This document shows, piece by piece, positions 23,701-34,800 of a stretch of DNA of 64,000 bases; the stretch's first letter is position 1; the number at the start of each line of letters is the position of its first letter. Source of the DNA: Linyphia triangularis (Eukaryota > Arthropoda > Arachnida > Araneae > Linyphiidae); assembly GCA_963978545.1 (NCBI GenBank), contig OZ021732.1:24686688-24750687 (forward strand). The letters run 5' to 3'. The translations under genes were made by a program, and so were the position numbers. Below the pieces are notes generated by a model, which did no database searches, was not told where the DNA came from, and saw nothing but the letters and a program-made list of their open reading frames with translations.

Positions 23701-26700
23701 ATTCCAGCTTCTTTAATTCAGATTGGCTTATAGAAATTAACATTTTCCTCTCTGTGCTTAATTTTTGAAAATGAGTGTAGGTTGAACAAGAGAAAGAAGA
23801 AAAAGTTGCTGCAACAACTGGTATTTCCAATTCAAATTTTATTTCATTACATATCCATCAACAAGCTCTAGCATTGATTACCTTCCTACTGATAAGAAAG
23901 ACGTTCATGAATGATTTAGTAAAAGTGGTAAATAATTTCATCAAATTCCGTCACATTAATTCAAAGCTTTTCTCATCATCTATAATAATAAAACAAAAAA
24001 GTGTCTGTGAGTTTATCTGCAGCTCTATGGGTCTATAGAAAGCAACCTCCAATATGAGTAGAGCTTTGAAATTTTAAACATAAGTAATTTTGGCCTTTTA
24101 ATTTTGATCATTATAAACAGAATGTTAAAATTTTTATTTCTTTTTTTTAGTTAATTTTTTTAAAACAGTCTGGTTAAAACATAGTGTCGAGAAAAGTGCA
24201 GACACACTCTTTTTGTTTCTCGAAAGAGGGAGGTGGATAAGGATTTAAAAAAAAATATATAGGAAAAGTAAAGGGGCTTGTATTAACAGGGAATTTTTTT
24301 TTCTCGACATGTGGTTTTTAATTATAAGAATTTACGTAGCAATGAACATTTTAGCGAGCGAAAGAGCTTGTGCTTGCATAGCTATCAATTTTCAGCCAGC
24401 GAAGCAAGTATGTGCTTACGTAACAATGAAGTTTTCGCCGAACAAAGCGAGCCTGTGCTTTCATAACAATGAACCTTTCTGCGCATGAAGACTATGAAGC
24501 GAGTCTAAGCTTACAAACAATAAACTTTTCAGCAAGCAAAGCAACCCTGTGCTGGCATAGCAATGAAACTTTTGACAAATGATGAGAGCTTGGATTTGCA
24601 TAGAAATTAACCATTTATCGAGCATGGTTTGCAAATATATATAGATGTACATATAAATATAACTTTTAAATTTATTTGAATGTGTATAATTATCAATTTA
24701 CACCATTTCTGTATAACTGATAATAATAAAATATATTTGTTTGTCTAAAGAAAATCCACATAGCAAGTAAAAATCTCAATCATTCAAAAAATCATACACA
24801 TCAGCATATCATTAAGGCCTCGCTTATAGGAAAAACAAAATCCCTTAAGATCAAACCCTTTACCAAAAGGGTTACAAGACACATGTTAATGGGGTTTGCA
24901 TTACTAGTAAAAATAACAATGGTCTGTATTATAGAGTTACTACTGTATATCGATGTTAGAAATTGCACATAATAGGGATGAGGCTGTGGTACATAAATAA
25001 TAACAGGTCAAGGGGTACACAACTAAAAACAGGTTGAGAAACACTTACATAGACAGTAGAAAATGTTTTTTTTTAATAATAGTGTTTGATACATAGAACA
25101 ATCTGCAGACTGCATTGTAGAATGGATGGGAGTAAAATAGTTTTAAAAGACAGTTGAATCTGTATTAAGTGATTTTTAAACAAACAAATAAACAAACTAC
25201 CTTTTACGCTTTAACTTAAACAAACTACCTTTTAGGGGCTAAAATAAAAATTTCAGATAATACTATCTCGTACTGTAGGAAGACAAATATCATCATGAGT
25301 AGTAACTGTATAATGGCAATAATAAAAAAGTACCAAAACAACAGATTTTGAAACTAATTGAAAAAATCAGATTACTAATTTATCTGAAATTTTAAAAAAA
25401 CTGACTTTCATATTTAAGAGTTTAATGGAAAATTATTTACTTTTCTTTGATAAGTTGTGTGTGTTATAACTAAAGCATTAAAATAAAATAAGAATTTAAA
25501 TCAAACTTATATGTGCACTAACTTTATAAGTTCTTCAAGAACTCCAATGTCAGTCAAAAGTCCAGTCATTTCTTTGGTATAATAGTCAGGAAGAATATTT
25601 TCCTTAAGGCTTTGTAACAACCAAAATGTCATATCTTCACTATCGGTAATTAGCAACATTATCCCTGCAATGAAGTTCAATCCCTGAAATTCATTTAAAA
25701 ATCAATATCAAGTTTAAAATATAAATATTACGAAAAGGTAATATATACATTAAACAAAAAACATTCAATAAAATAACTTAACAGAAAATTTTACTAACTA
25801 CAAGATATCGATCAAACTGCATCGCATAGCCACGTACAGCTAGTTTTTAATATGTAAATAATTTGTATGTTAGGTTTTTTTTTCATATACCACAGTAACA
25901 CTTAGACAGGTAAGATAAACTAATGATTCTTGTTTATCTGTACCTTGGAACAGGAATAGCCAATTTAATATTTATTCAATTTTAAGAAGAAATCTAGAGA
26001 AAAAATTTGCATCAGGACTGATTCTGAAATTTTTCACCCTAGAATATATTAAAAAAGAAACACCCAACCAATTTAACATTTTAATTAAAAAAAACTAAAA
26101 ACATCCCCGAATCGATGACAAAAAAATAATTATCAATTTCTAGTTTTGGCTAAGAGTAGTGAACTTGTACACATGACAAGTAGAGGTACATGATCAATGT
26201 ATAAGTTTATTACTAGGTTCATATTGAAACTAAAAAAAAAAGAAAAAAAAATGGCTTACTTAAATATATATACATTAAAAAAAAAGTTCTATGACAACAG
26301 AAAATAAAATTGAAACTAAAGATCTATCGTTTCATATCCATTCGGTAACCACTCAAATTATAGAATGAAATACAATGACTTTTCAATGAGTTTTAAGAAC
26401 CTAAATAATGTTTCTAAGGACCTTTGAAAATTTGTTTTCAGGCATGTCTATATATTAATTTTTAATAAAGTATATTCTACCAAAAAAGTTACAAGTTGGC
26501 ACACGCGTAATACAAATATGTCAGAGAATTTCGATAAGGAGCGTATAAGTAGCGGTCAAGCAGGGATAGCAAGTCTGAGTTGTTTTTATAAATTTTGCAG
26601 TTGGGTACATAACATCCTCAAAATTAAGGACTTTTAAGCACCTCTAAGCATTTTCAAGTACTTGAAAATAAGTTAAAAAATATTAAGCACTTTTAATGAC

Positions 26701-29700
26701 CGTAGGAACCCTGTTGTTATACCTTATTTACAAACGTCATTCATTTTTAAAATATAGTACTAAGTTAATTCTTTAAAGTAAGTTATAGAATATACAGATA
26801 AATGTTTCTAATTTCACAAAGTAATAATATCAATATTTACATTAAAATATGCTTACCTGACAGTAACCAATTATGGGATTATGATGAGCAAATGCCAACA
26901 AAACATTCCTTAATGATGCACGTTTCGAATCATTTGATGCTGTTTTGAAATAAATATTATCTGGAAAAGTGCGGGGGATATCTAAAAGTAAAGGAAAACA
27001 CGTTTAATAAAGGAATCAAATAAGAATGTTTCCGATTCCATTATATCCGACAAAATTCACTAAGTAAATTCCATTATATCTACATTTAACAGTTTGGATT
27101 GAACGAATTAAGCAAACTATTCCAAGGATACAAAAGTTTGACTATATGAAATGTAACAGAAAGTACTGATTAAAAAATATTGGTATTCTTCCGTTAGACG
27201 GGTAGTCCATAATGGTTTGTAATAGGAATTATAAATTACTTGAAGGTTGTTAGTTTGGATGAGTTATTGCTGCAACTTGGTGGTTTTTAGCTGATACCCA
27301 TGTAACGGAAGAGTACCAAACTATTTAGGGATAATACTTGTGGCGGTCTTGTGCACAAAAGACAGATACAACACCTAGGCACTAGTAATTATTTTTGCCT
27401 AGTGGTTAGAATGTCGCTCTTCAGATCTGGGAGTCCCAAATTTAACTCCCCGTTAGCGCACATCGGTAAAGTGGTTTACCCGGACAACTGAATCATGCTG
27501 CCATCTATCGGCACCTTCTGAAAAATACTACTCGAGTACCTCACAATCATCACAGCATCTTTGGCGATTCAATGCCAAACAGCAACCATCTTTGGCGACT
27601 CACTGCCAAACTCAACTAGGCACTAGTAATTACTTTTGCCTAGTGGTTAGAATTTCACTCTTCAGATCTGGGAGTCCCGAGTTCGACTCCCCGTTAGAGC
27701 ACATCGTTAAATACTCCTGATTGTAATCAACTGAAAGATGACAGAAAAAACACTGGATGTCCTCATCAATGTGATAAATATGAATAAACTGATTGGATAC
27801 ATTGGATATAGAAGCAATATCAAGCTTTTGTTATAAGTTTTTCAGACCATTTAATACCATCTAAACAAGATGATTAGATTGTAGCTTCACTTTGGGAATA
27901 AAAAACTTAGATAATGAAGAAATAGTGGTAAAGTTTTGCAATACTGAGGAAGAAGGTGCTTTGCCAGATCAGCATTTTTTTTCAATGAAACTTTATTTCA
28001 CGTACCCTTCACAGAATAAATTTCAAAGGTGATAAATAAGCTTACTAGCAGTAAAAATAGCTCCACTTATATTATCAACATAAATATAAAATTGTAAAGA
28101 TTTGTTGGTTCGTTACTAAAATGGCTAAATAAAAATAAAACATAGGATGCGAATTACATTGCTTCAGATCCAACAATTTCTCGACAGGAGAGAAACTTGC
28201 TTATTGCGTTATTTGATTTCTCTCTAGCTGAAAGCAATGTTAGAATTTCTGTTGTTTTATAGAACCACTGCGTTTTCAATATAGATAGTGCTCTTTTAAA
28301 TGTGTTAAACAAAAGTTTAAAACAATAATGTGTGGTTTGAAATGTTTGCATTTATAAGAAATTGTTCATACCTATTTGTAAAAATAAATCCTCAACTTTT
28401 CGGAAAATAAATGTTGGGTTATACTTTAAAATGTCAAAGTACATATTTTTAGGGATAATTTCTAAATATTTTAAGGATAATTCATAAAATTTAAGGAATA
28501 ATACAAAAACATTTAGGGATATTTCAAAAACATTTAGTAATATTTCTTTTGAAGCTGACATAGGCTACTAACATAGACATTTTCTTTTCAAAGCTTGTTT
28601 CAATACCAGCAAAAAAGTGCCAATTTTCAAAATTTTTATTTCAAACAACTTTTTAGCAAAATAACAGTTATATAATAAAACAATAATACTATCTCAAACA
28701 TGCAAATTTAATTAAATTTACTTTTCTCATCTGGAAGAATATCAGGGATTTTTCACAGGTTTTGGAGGAAAATTGGAAAATTTTCAGGGTTTTTAATTTT
28801 TTAAAGGAATTATTGAAAAATTTAAGTTCAGTTTTAGGGAGAAACAAAAATTTAAGAAATATTAGGAATTTTGGCATGCATGCGACCCTGGAAAACAGAA
28901 GGCATTTATTACATGCAAAAGCAGGCATCACTAAAATATTTATTAAGGATAAATTATTTTATACTGTCACTAATTTTTATTTTACAAAATACAAGTATTA
29001 ATTTATTTTTTTCATATTTTGTAGTGTAAGCTCATAGAAAAATGCTATAAAGGAAAATATATTCTAAACATTAACAAGTGCTAAAAGATATGATGACAAC
29101 AATAAAAATTTAAGTAAATTAGAACTAGCAGTAATTAAGCAGTTTTAGCTAATACTAACACTATTAAATTAGTGATAGATAAAATTTCACAAATTGTGCA
29201 TAGATGAATATACAAAAGGTTGCTAAGGTATAAAATTAACTGGGAACTTAGTTGTAAACTAATAGTCGTTTCAATTAGTAATAGGGAAAGCTCACATTTA
29301 AGATGCCATTAATTGAAATCAAATAGTAGGCAATAGCTGTATGAATCATTCAACATTTGAAATTGTAGCAAAAGTATCATGCTAGAAAGTTTCAAAACTA
29401 TACAGAAAAAACACTTAAGAGTAGAAAATCCCAAGTAGAATTTGCCGCAAAAATAAGCTTTCAAAGATCATAGTTGTCAATGAGATCAAACAATTGCTTA
29501 AATAACCACAAAGTTGAGCATTAGATACAGTTCATTAGTAACAGTCTTGATACAAAGTTATATAGCCTGTATCCATAATTCAATGGCACTTAGAGTGTAA
29601 TGATAGGAGATTCAATGACCGTATATATATATTTTAAAATAAAAAAAGTAATTCAGAAGTTAGCAATAGAATTTCTATTCAGAAATAAAGAGGTTACCAA

Positions 29701-31276
29701 GATCAATGGTTTCAATAAATTCTTGCTTCATAGGACCTTTCAGAATTGTTGTATATAAATCTGGAACTTGGTCTTTGAGCTCCTTAGCACCACTAATAGC
29801 TGACCAAATCTGTAAAAAGAAAGTCAAAGTAATCGTAACAATTTTGGAATTTTGTTAGAAAGGTAAATTTATAACATAAAACATACCGCTCCCCTGTGAC
29901 TGTTTGGTATTCCTTTTCGAACATATCTTTTAACTGAAACATTCAAAGTAAAATTTATAAGCATAAAATAAACAGAAAATGATATAAAAGACTTTGGAAA
30001 TTTTATACATAGCCATATTTCGCTTAGAAAAAATAACAACCACAAAGTGTATAAATACAGGTAATTTACATTTATAAATGAGCCACCTATTTCGCAAATA
30101 CAGTAAGTCCAACATAAAACAATAAGACTTGCACTATTCCAAAACTTATGTAATGTTTTACCTGTAATTTCAAATTGGTAAAAAAGCAAAGGCAATATAA
30201 AAGAGACACTGGATGCAATAAGATAATTTGGATTATTACATCAAAAGAAAAGTCTTTCTTCTTAAAAGCACTAACTATTACATTACACAAATATCATAGG
30301 TACTTATTAAAAAGTATTTTAATTGTTTCTGCAATTACAACACACCAAAATGTAATCTAAGGGTTGTCAACCTTTGCATAAATGTTAACTTATAATAACT
30401 ACTGTAAGACCTTAACACAGTAAATCTTTTATAAACCATATTTAAGGATTACCTTTATTACTTTTGCGAAATCCTTCTTTTGAACTCATTAACTTATCCC
30501 ATTTCTTGGCACGACGACTCAAAACCGTAATATATTTGGACATGAATTCATCATATTGCTCTCGGTTAAAGTCCTGCGGCCACTCAAATCCATATGAGTC
30601 AACACTATATGTACAAAAAATATCATCAATTTGGTTCGATGCATAACATTTATATTAAATAACAACTTGATTAGATGCATGATGTTTAGATTAGTAGAGT
30701 ACTAAAAAGCTTGAGGGCAATGTATTATGATTCTTACCCAAAATTATAAACATAAACCTACAAGATGAAAAGTTAAAACTTAAGAACACAGTCCACTATC
30801 ACTATGTCACTAAATGTGAGTATTGTAATCCAAATATTTAATAACAGAAGTGAAGAAATGAATGATTCAGGGACGAGCCGGTCTACTGTACTATAATTTT
30901 ATTGACAAAGTATTTGACAGTTGAAAATGTTTCCCTTTTATAAAAATTTCACATGATGCATTTGAAAACTTTAAATACTTTTTAAATGTAATCAAGACGA
31001 AATAAATATAGTTAAGAAAATTACGATTTCATAAAGAATAAAAAAAATATAAATGAATGGCTGTCATTGAGTGGTTAAAAAATATAATCCAAAATTCACT
31101 TTTAAATATATTTTTTATTAAAATTTTAACATCCTAATATAGTGATCAGACAAAGTGGGCGGCATGAAACTAGAACTAATGTCACTATTGCCCTTTTTTC
31201 ATTACCTTAACGTTAAGTTAAAAGAAAAAAACTTTGAGTGGAAAAATACTTACTTGGATCTTGGAGGTTGACTCAT
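17722..31276 (-). CDS. GRTP1: GRTP1-like TBC-domain Rab GTPase-activating protein, 9 coding exons
   Basis: Predicted 482-residue GAP for a Rab GTPase. Coding exons in transcript order: 31276-31254, 30604-30453, 29933-29887, 29809-29698, 26981-26857, 25683-25523, 21433-21325, 20320-20135, 18255-17722. All introns are GT..AG, and every exon length and phase joins without a stop. The TBC domain spans roughly residues 65-275. It keeps the IxxDxxR arginine-finger motif (IDLDIPR, R115) and the YxQ glutamine finger (YCQ, Q153), so catalysis is expected. It also has KWFICLFAEVLP and VLRIWDCLF, the conserved C-lobe helices. The order of motifs and the N-terminal DSYGFEWP fit the GRTP1/TBC1D6 family. 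Vertebrate members are about 340 residues; here the last exon adds a highly charged E/R/K/A-rich helix (about 327-388) and an S/N-rich tail. The start ATG is in a 23-base exon and is the first in-frame ATG. The family call is from recalled motifs, not a search. Confidence 0.9.
18879..19592. repeat. 714-bp near-perfect palindrome (fold-back element)
   Basis: The outer ends are GGCGTCTTCTCACTTTAGGC at 18,879 and its exact inverse at 19,592. The arms run inward about 300 bp each (18,879 to about 19,186 and about 19,287 to 19,592) with very few mismatches and leave a loop of about 100 bp. TGAA flanks both sides (18,875-18,878 and 19,593-19,596), a possible short target duplication. It lies in the intron between the last two coding exons of the GRTP1-like gene, so the transcript would form a long double-stranded hairpin. 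The two similar frames on opposite strands are a by-product of the palindrome, not genes. Confidence 0.9.
22299..23777 (-). mobile_element. Tc1-type transposon, complete ends, dead
   Basis: Terminal inverted repeats CACTCACTTCCAAAAGTTAA (left) and, inverted, CACTCATTTTCAAAAATTAA (right) are flanked by TA on both sides (22,297-22,298 and 23,778-23,779), the Tc1/mariner target. Length is 1,479 bp, close to the usual 1.3-1.7 kb. The transposase relic reads on the minus strand. It sits in the GRTP1-like intron between exons 25523-25683 and 21325-21433, in the same orientation as the host gene. Confidence 0.9.
22660..23534 (-). pseudogene. Tc1-type DD34E transposase, inactivated
   Basis: The N-terminal helix-turn-helix part is open from 23,534 to 23,322 (MASRRQTEDSEHW, then an SITDVALFF helix region). 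The central part has stops and frame changes between about 23,310 and 23,080. The C-terminal part (about 23,079-22,680) shows MVWTGIS, then DDNACPHRA with the second catalytic Asp. After an in-frame stop at FLKS, PYPIENLWD carries the catalytic Glu. I count 34 residues between that Asp and Glu, so the type is DD34E, as in Tc1. It cannot make an active enzyme. Confidence 0.85.
23979..24650 (+). mobile_element. Helitron-like non-autonomous element, copy 1
   Basis: It starts A|TCTATAATAATAAAACA, the same start as the inverted copy at 54,916-55,580. Shared interior phrases include GTCTATAGAAAG, AGAGCTTTGAAATTT and ACATAAGTA. From about 24,330 it runs into four to five degenerate 55-60-bp tandem units built on AGCGAAGC...TGTGCTT...CAATGAA. 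The 3' end is decayed and the CTAG terminus is not clear in this copy. It is non-coding and intronic to the GRTP1-like gene. Confidence 0.5.
27340..27540 (+). repeat. tRNA-derived SINE (family S1), copy 1
   Basis: The 5' head is CAGATACAACACCTAGGCAC, then TTTTGCCTAGTGGTTAGAAT (A-box-like), then AGTCCCAAATTTAACTCCCC (decayed B box), GTTAGCGCACATCG. It matches copies at 27,610, 56,384 and 56,604/57,384. It is intronic to the GRTP1-like gene and on the opposite strand. The tail contains GCTGCCATCTATCGG. Confidence 0.7.
27610..27715 (+). repeat. tRNA-derived SINE (family S1), copy 2, 5' truncated
   Basis: TAGGCACTAGTAATTACTTT at the start, then GCCTAGTGGTTAGAA and an intact B box GAGTTCGACTCC, then CGTTAGAGCACATCG. 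It begins about 75 bp after copy 1 ends, giving a head-to-tail pair. A short tandem (CATCTTTGGCGA / CACTGCCAAAC) lies between the two. Confidence 0.7.
27860..29690. other. GRTP1-like intron, repeat-like but unassigned
   Basis: No exon is seen between 26,982 and 29,697. Within 28,430-28,880 there are several AGGGATA/CAGGG-type motifs and a right-end-like GCATGCATGCGACCCTG, which resemble hAT ends, but no matching pair with a target duplication could be assembled. The frames at 28,154-29,001 have no recognised domain. Confidence 0.3.
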
Positions 31277-31879
31277 AATAGAACAAAAAGGGGTTAAACA
31301 AGAGCAAATAGAGACATGAAAAATATATCAATTTTTAATGTTGATAATTTTAACTCTGAATCGGAGCGGATCAATCCATACTGCGGTAAACGTGTTGCCA
31401 AACATGACACTGATACAACCTTTAATGAAAAGTTGCTTATGCATAGTCACGTCAGAGCCAACTAATATATATATAGATATAAAATTGTGTATTGCTATTG
31501 GCTAATTGAATGGGAAAATTTGAATTTGTGTTTAAAGGTGTATAATGATTGGTAAATAATTTATGTTAAAAAACAAAATATCTCAAAGTGCTCAAAACCA
31601 TGACGTTTAATGATGTGAATTACATTATTACATACAGAAATAATCTTCGCTAAATGATTTTTTGTAATTTACCCCAATTTTTAAGAACGAAAAGAATTTT
31701 TAAGAGATAAAAATATAGTTAAAATTCATATTTTTTAATTTGTAACTGTACTCCAGCTTGCGATGACTAATTGTTTGTTGATGTAATTTTATTGCAACTT
31801 GTTTCAGTCAGTATTCCGTCATCGTAAAGCAGATTAAAATTAGGTATACAACCAATTAAATTGGAAATTTCTCAAAAAA
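31277..31879. promoter_or_regulatory. Divergent promoter region of GRTP1-like and FIS1 copy A
   Basis: Only 603 bp separate the two start codons, which point away from each other. The space must contain both 5' untranslated regions and the core promoters. A TATATATATAGATATAAA stretch lies near 31,467-31,484. No other strong motif was recognised. Shared regulation is an inference from geometry. Confidence 0.5.
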
Positions 31880-34800
31880 ATGGAAGAAATCTTAGAAGAT
31901 TACATTAGTTCAGAGGACTTAAAGGTGATTTTTACGTTCCTTTACATTCAATTTCAATGTAAGATTCAAATTTTATGTGCTAAAGTTGCCTTTAAATTAC
32001 TTGTGGGTAATAAATTTGCTCATGAGCTTGATTAGTACATAAGTTGCTTATAAAATCACAGAAGGGCTGTTTGAAGATAAGGAATAGGACTATGTGTGGA
32101 TTGACACTTTTCTTAACATCTATATTTAATGTGGATACCTTAAGTTATGTCTTGTGGTATATCTCTTTACAAGGAATGTTTCAGTTAATGGAAACTTCCT
32201 CGTCATAAAAATGTCAATGAGGAACTTAAGTTACTTTATTTAAACTTTAATTCATCTTCATAAAAGGCTTGAAAGAATTGAAAGTATCTTATAAGATAAG
32301 TTTTCAACATAAATACATGATTGTATACATAATTGGATAATTTTTACCTCAAATGTTAAATGATTGTTAGCTCAAAGAAAATCAGTTGTCAGTAATATCA
32401 ATAGTTCAACTTTCATTGGAGCATATATATCAAGTGTAAACCCAATTCACTTTACTTTTCAAAGTTTAGTTGTAATATTACTGAAGGGAATATCTTTTCC
32501 TTTGTTCAAATATTATCTTAAAATGAAAATAAAACACAGCTGAAATGTGTATGGGATTATATTTTGACACCAAAGCAGAGCAGCAAATAAAAAGGGGCCA
32601 GATTTACAAAATCAATATGAACCAGGTTTTTTCTATTGGTATCTTGATCAATCCAGGTTATAGAGAACACAGTTTCATTTTAATTGATAGTAAATGCAGT
32701 GAAATCAATGGTAATAGGTGAAATATGGTATAATCTAAACTTAAGATCTTCTAAACCGATCTGAATCTTGTGTTTTTTATATTTTGACTAATTCAATTTA
32801 TTGGAAACTCAGTCAATGTTTTGTGTTTTAAGTGGTGAAATCGAGGCAAGGTTTTTCTTTTTATAGGAGGGGTATTCATTGAATAATCTTTGTTTTTTTA
32901 AATGTATTTTATTAACATACTGTAATGTTTAAACATGGTATTTTTTTAATGCATCAATGATTTTTTTTATCTTTTCTAATGAGTTTCTCTTTACCTTTTT
33001 AGAAATTTGAAGCCATTTATAATAGTCAACTCCAAAATGGTCATGTTACTTCTAAAGAACAGTTTGACTATGCCTGGTGCTTGATTCGTAGCAAATATCC
33101 CACAGACATTAGGAGAGGTGTTGTTTTATTGGAAGGTATAGTCTATTTGAAACTTGCAATTGTTTGTATAATGGGAAAGTTGCATGATTTTCAAAGTCAA
33201 TTGTGAATGAAAGCCCATCAAATTACAAGGAGAACGGTACAATTTACACTTCTAAAAAAATTAATTATGTTCAATTCAACTACTAAATGCTCGAGACTTC
33301 ACTTCCTGTTGAAACACAAACTCATTACATTACATACTCATTACATACTTGGAAATTTCAGCTGTTCATCTTTCTAAAAAATATGAGCTGTGGCATTTTG
33401 GGTATAGGTGCAACTTTCCCATTATGAAAAGGAAGCAGTTAGAAAGGTATAATCAAACTAAACTGAGTTCTGTCTAAGCCAACAAATTCAAATAAAATTA
33501 AACTTTTCATAAATTTGGTCATTGTTTTTAAATTAATATGCATGTTTTTTTAAATATATTTTTACTCTTTTATGATTAACTTAAAAGACTCATGCATTCT
33601 TGTGCTAAAAATGGGCAAATATTGTTCTGCTTTGCTCAGGAAATTTTTTTTTTTTTTGAAAATCTTTGTGTATTGTCTACAAACAGAAAAAAATTCCAAA
33701 ATTTATGTTTCTTTAAAGTGCTTACGAGGAAAAATTATCGCCAATAGTCAGCAAAAACAATATATGACAATGGTTGTAAACAGCTGTGCCCATATCTAAT
33801 ATTTTCACTCATTTCGAAATTAATTTGCTTAATTAAAATAAAATAGTGTTTTTCTCATGGTCGAAATGAACGTGTATTTATTGCTGATGAAACATATTTT
33901 TTCCCCTGGGGTTTGCGTTCAAAATATTAAGTTGTGACCCTTCTTGTTCTCTGGAATGCATGGATTTAATTTAAAAGCTTAATAAATCTAATATTTTGGG
34001 TCATTCTTACCTTGATTGATCAGTGGCAACTACCTATAAAATTTTTATACCTGCAGATTGAAGGCACTTGCACATTTGCCGTTTAGGTATAAAACATGGC
34101 GCTCTGCTATCTTTATTAGTCTCGGTTTCGTGTTGCTCACTGACTTAGTTTTGCATGCCCAGTTGGTACTTAATTGAAGCTGATACCCAGGTTGTATTTC
34201 TATTTTGTTTCTCTGCACTAGTGCGCTTTCTGTATCATGCCTGTAAAAAGTTTACAACTTTTTCCTTTGCTAATAATTCCTCCTTCCTCAAGTATCGCTG
34301 CATCATTGTCTGATTAGCATTGTCTAGTAACTTGAGAAATTGTTACTGAAATTAAAATACCTGACACAATATAGTTTTAGGCTTCTGAAGCAAAAAATGT
34401 TAATAGGAAAAGTGTCAATTCTAAACTATTCACTTTTTAAACAACTGATGAATTCAATTGACTGATAATTTCAATGCATTTCTGAAAACCATCACGTTAT
34501 GACTTTATTTACCAACTGTCAAGACCTGAATGTGTTACAAAGTTTGAAAACATGGGGGTGAAGTGAGATGAACCGTCGCCTTAGTTTTTTTTTTTAAAGA
34601 AAATTCTTGTTACAAACATAGCCATTAAGCTCTGTAATTAACAGGTTTCACTCATGCTACTTCCAGAAAAATAGAGTCATCTTACCTTACTGTCTTGAAA
34701 TATGTTTTACAGTATTATAAATTGATATTTTGATAAAAATTAATATTTGAAGAAAATTTTACTATGTTTATGTAGATGGTTTTTTTTTTTCCTTTTTTTT

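Noticed and set aside
26540..26720. Another hAT element ending CAGGGTTCCTACGGTCATT (inverted)
   Set aside because: The right end looks like a known hAT style, but the CAGGGATAGC candidate at the left has no matching 8-bp flank; the boundaries could not be supported.
28430..28880. hAT-like ends CAGGG...CCCTG
   Set aside because: The motifs are present, but no consistent inverted pair or target duplication was found.
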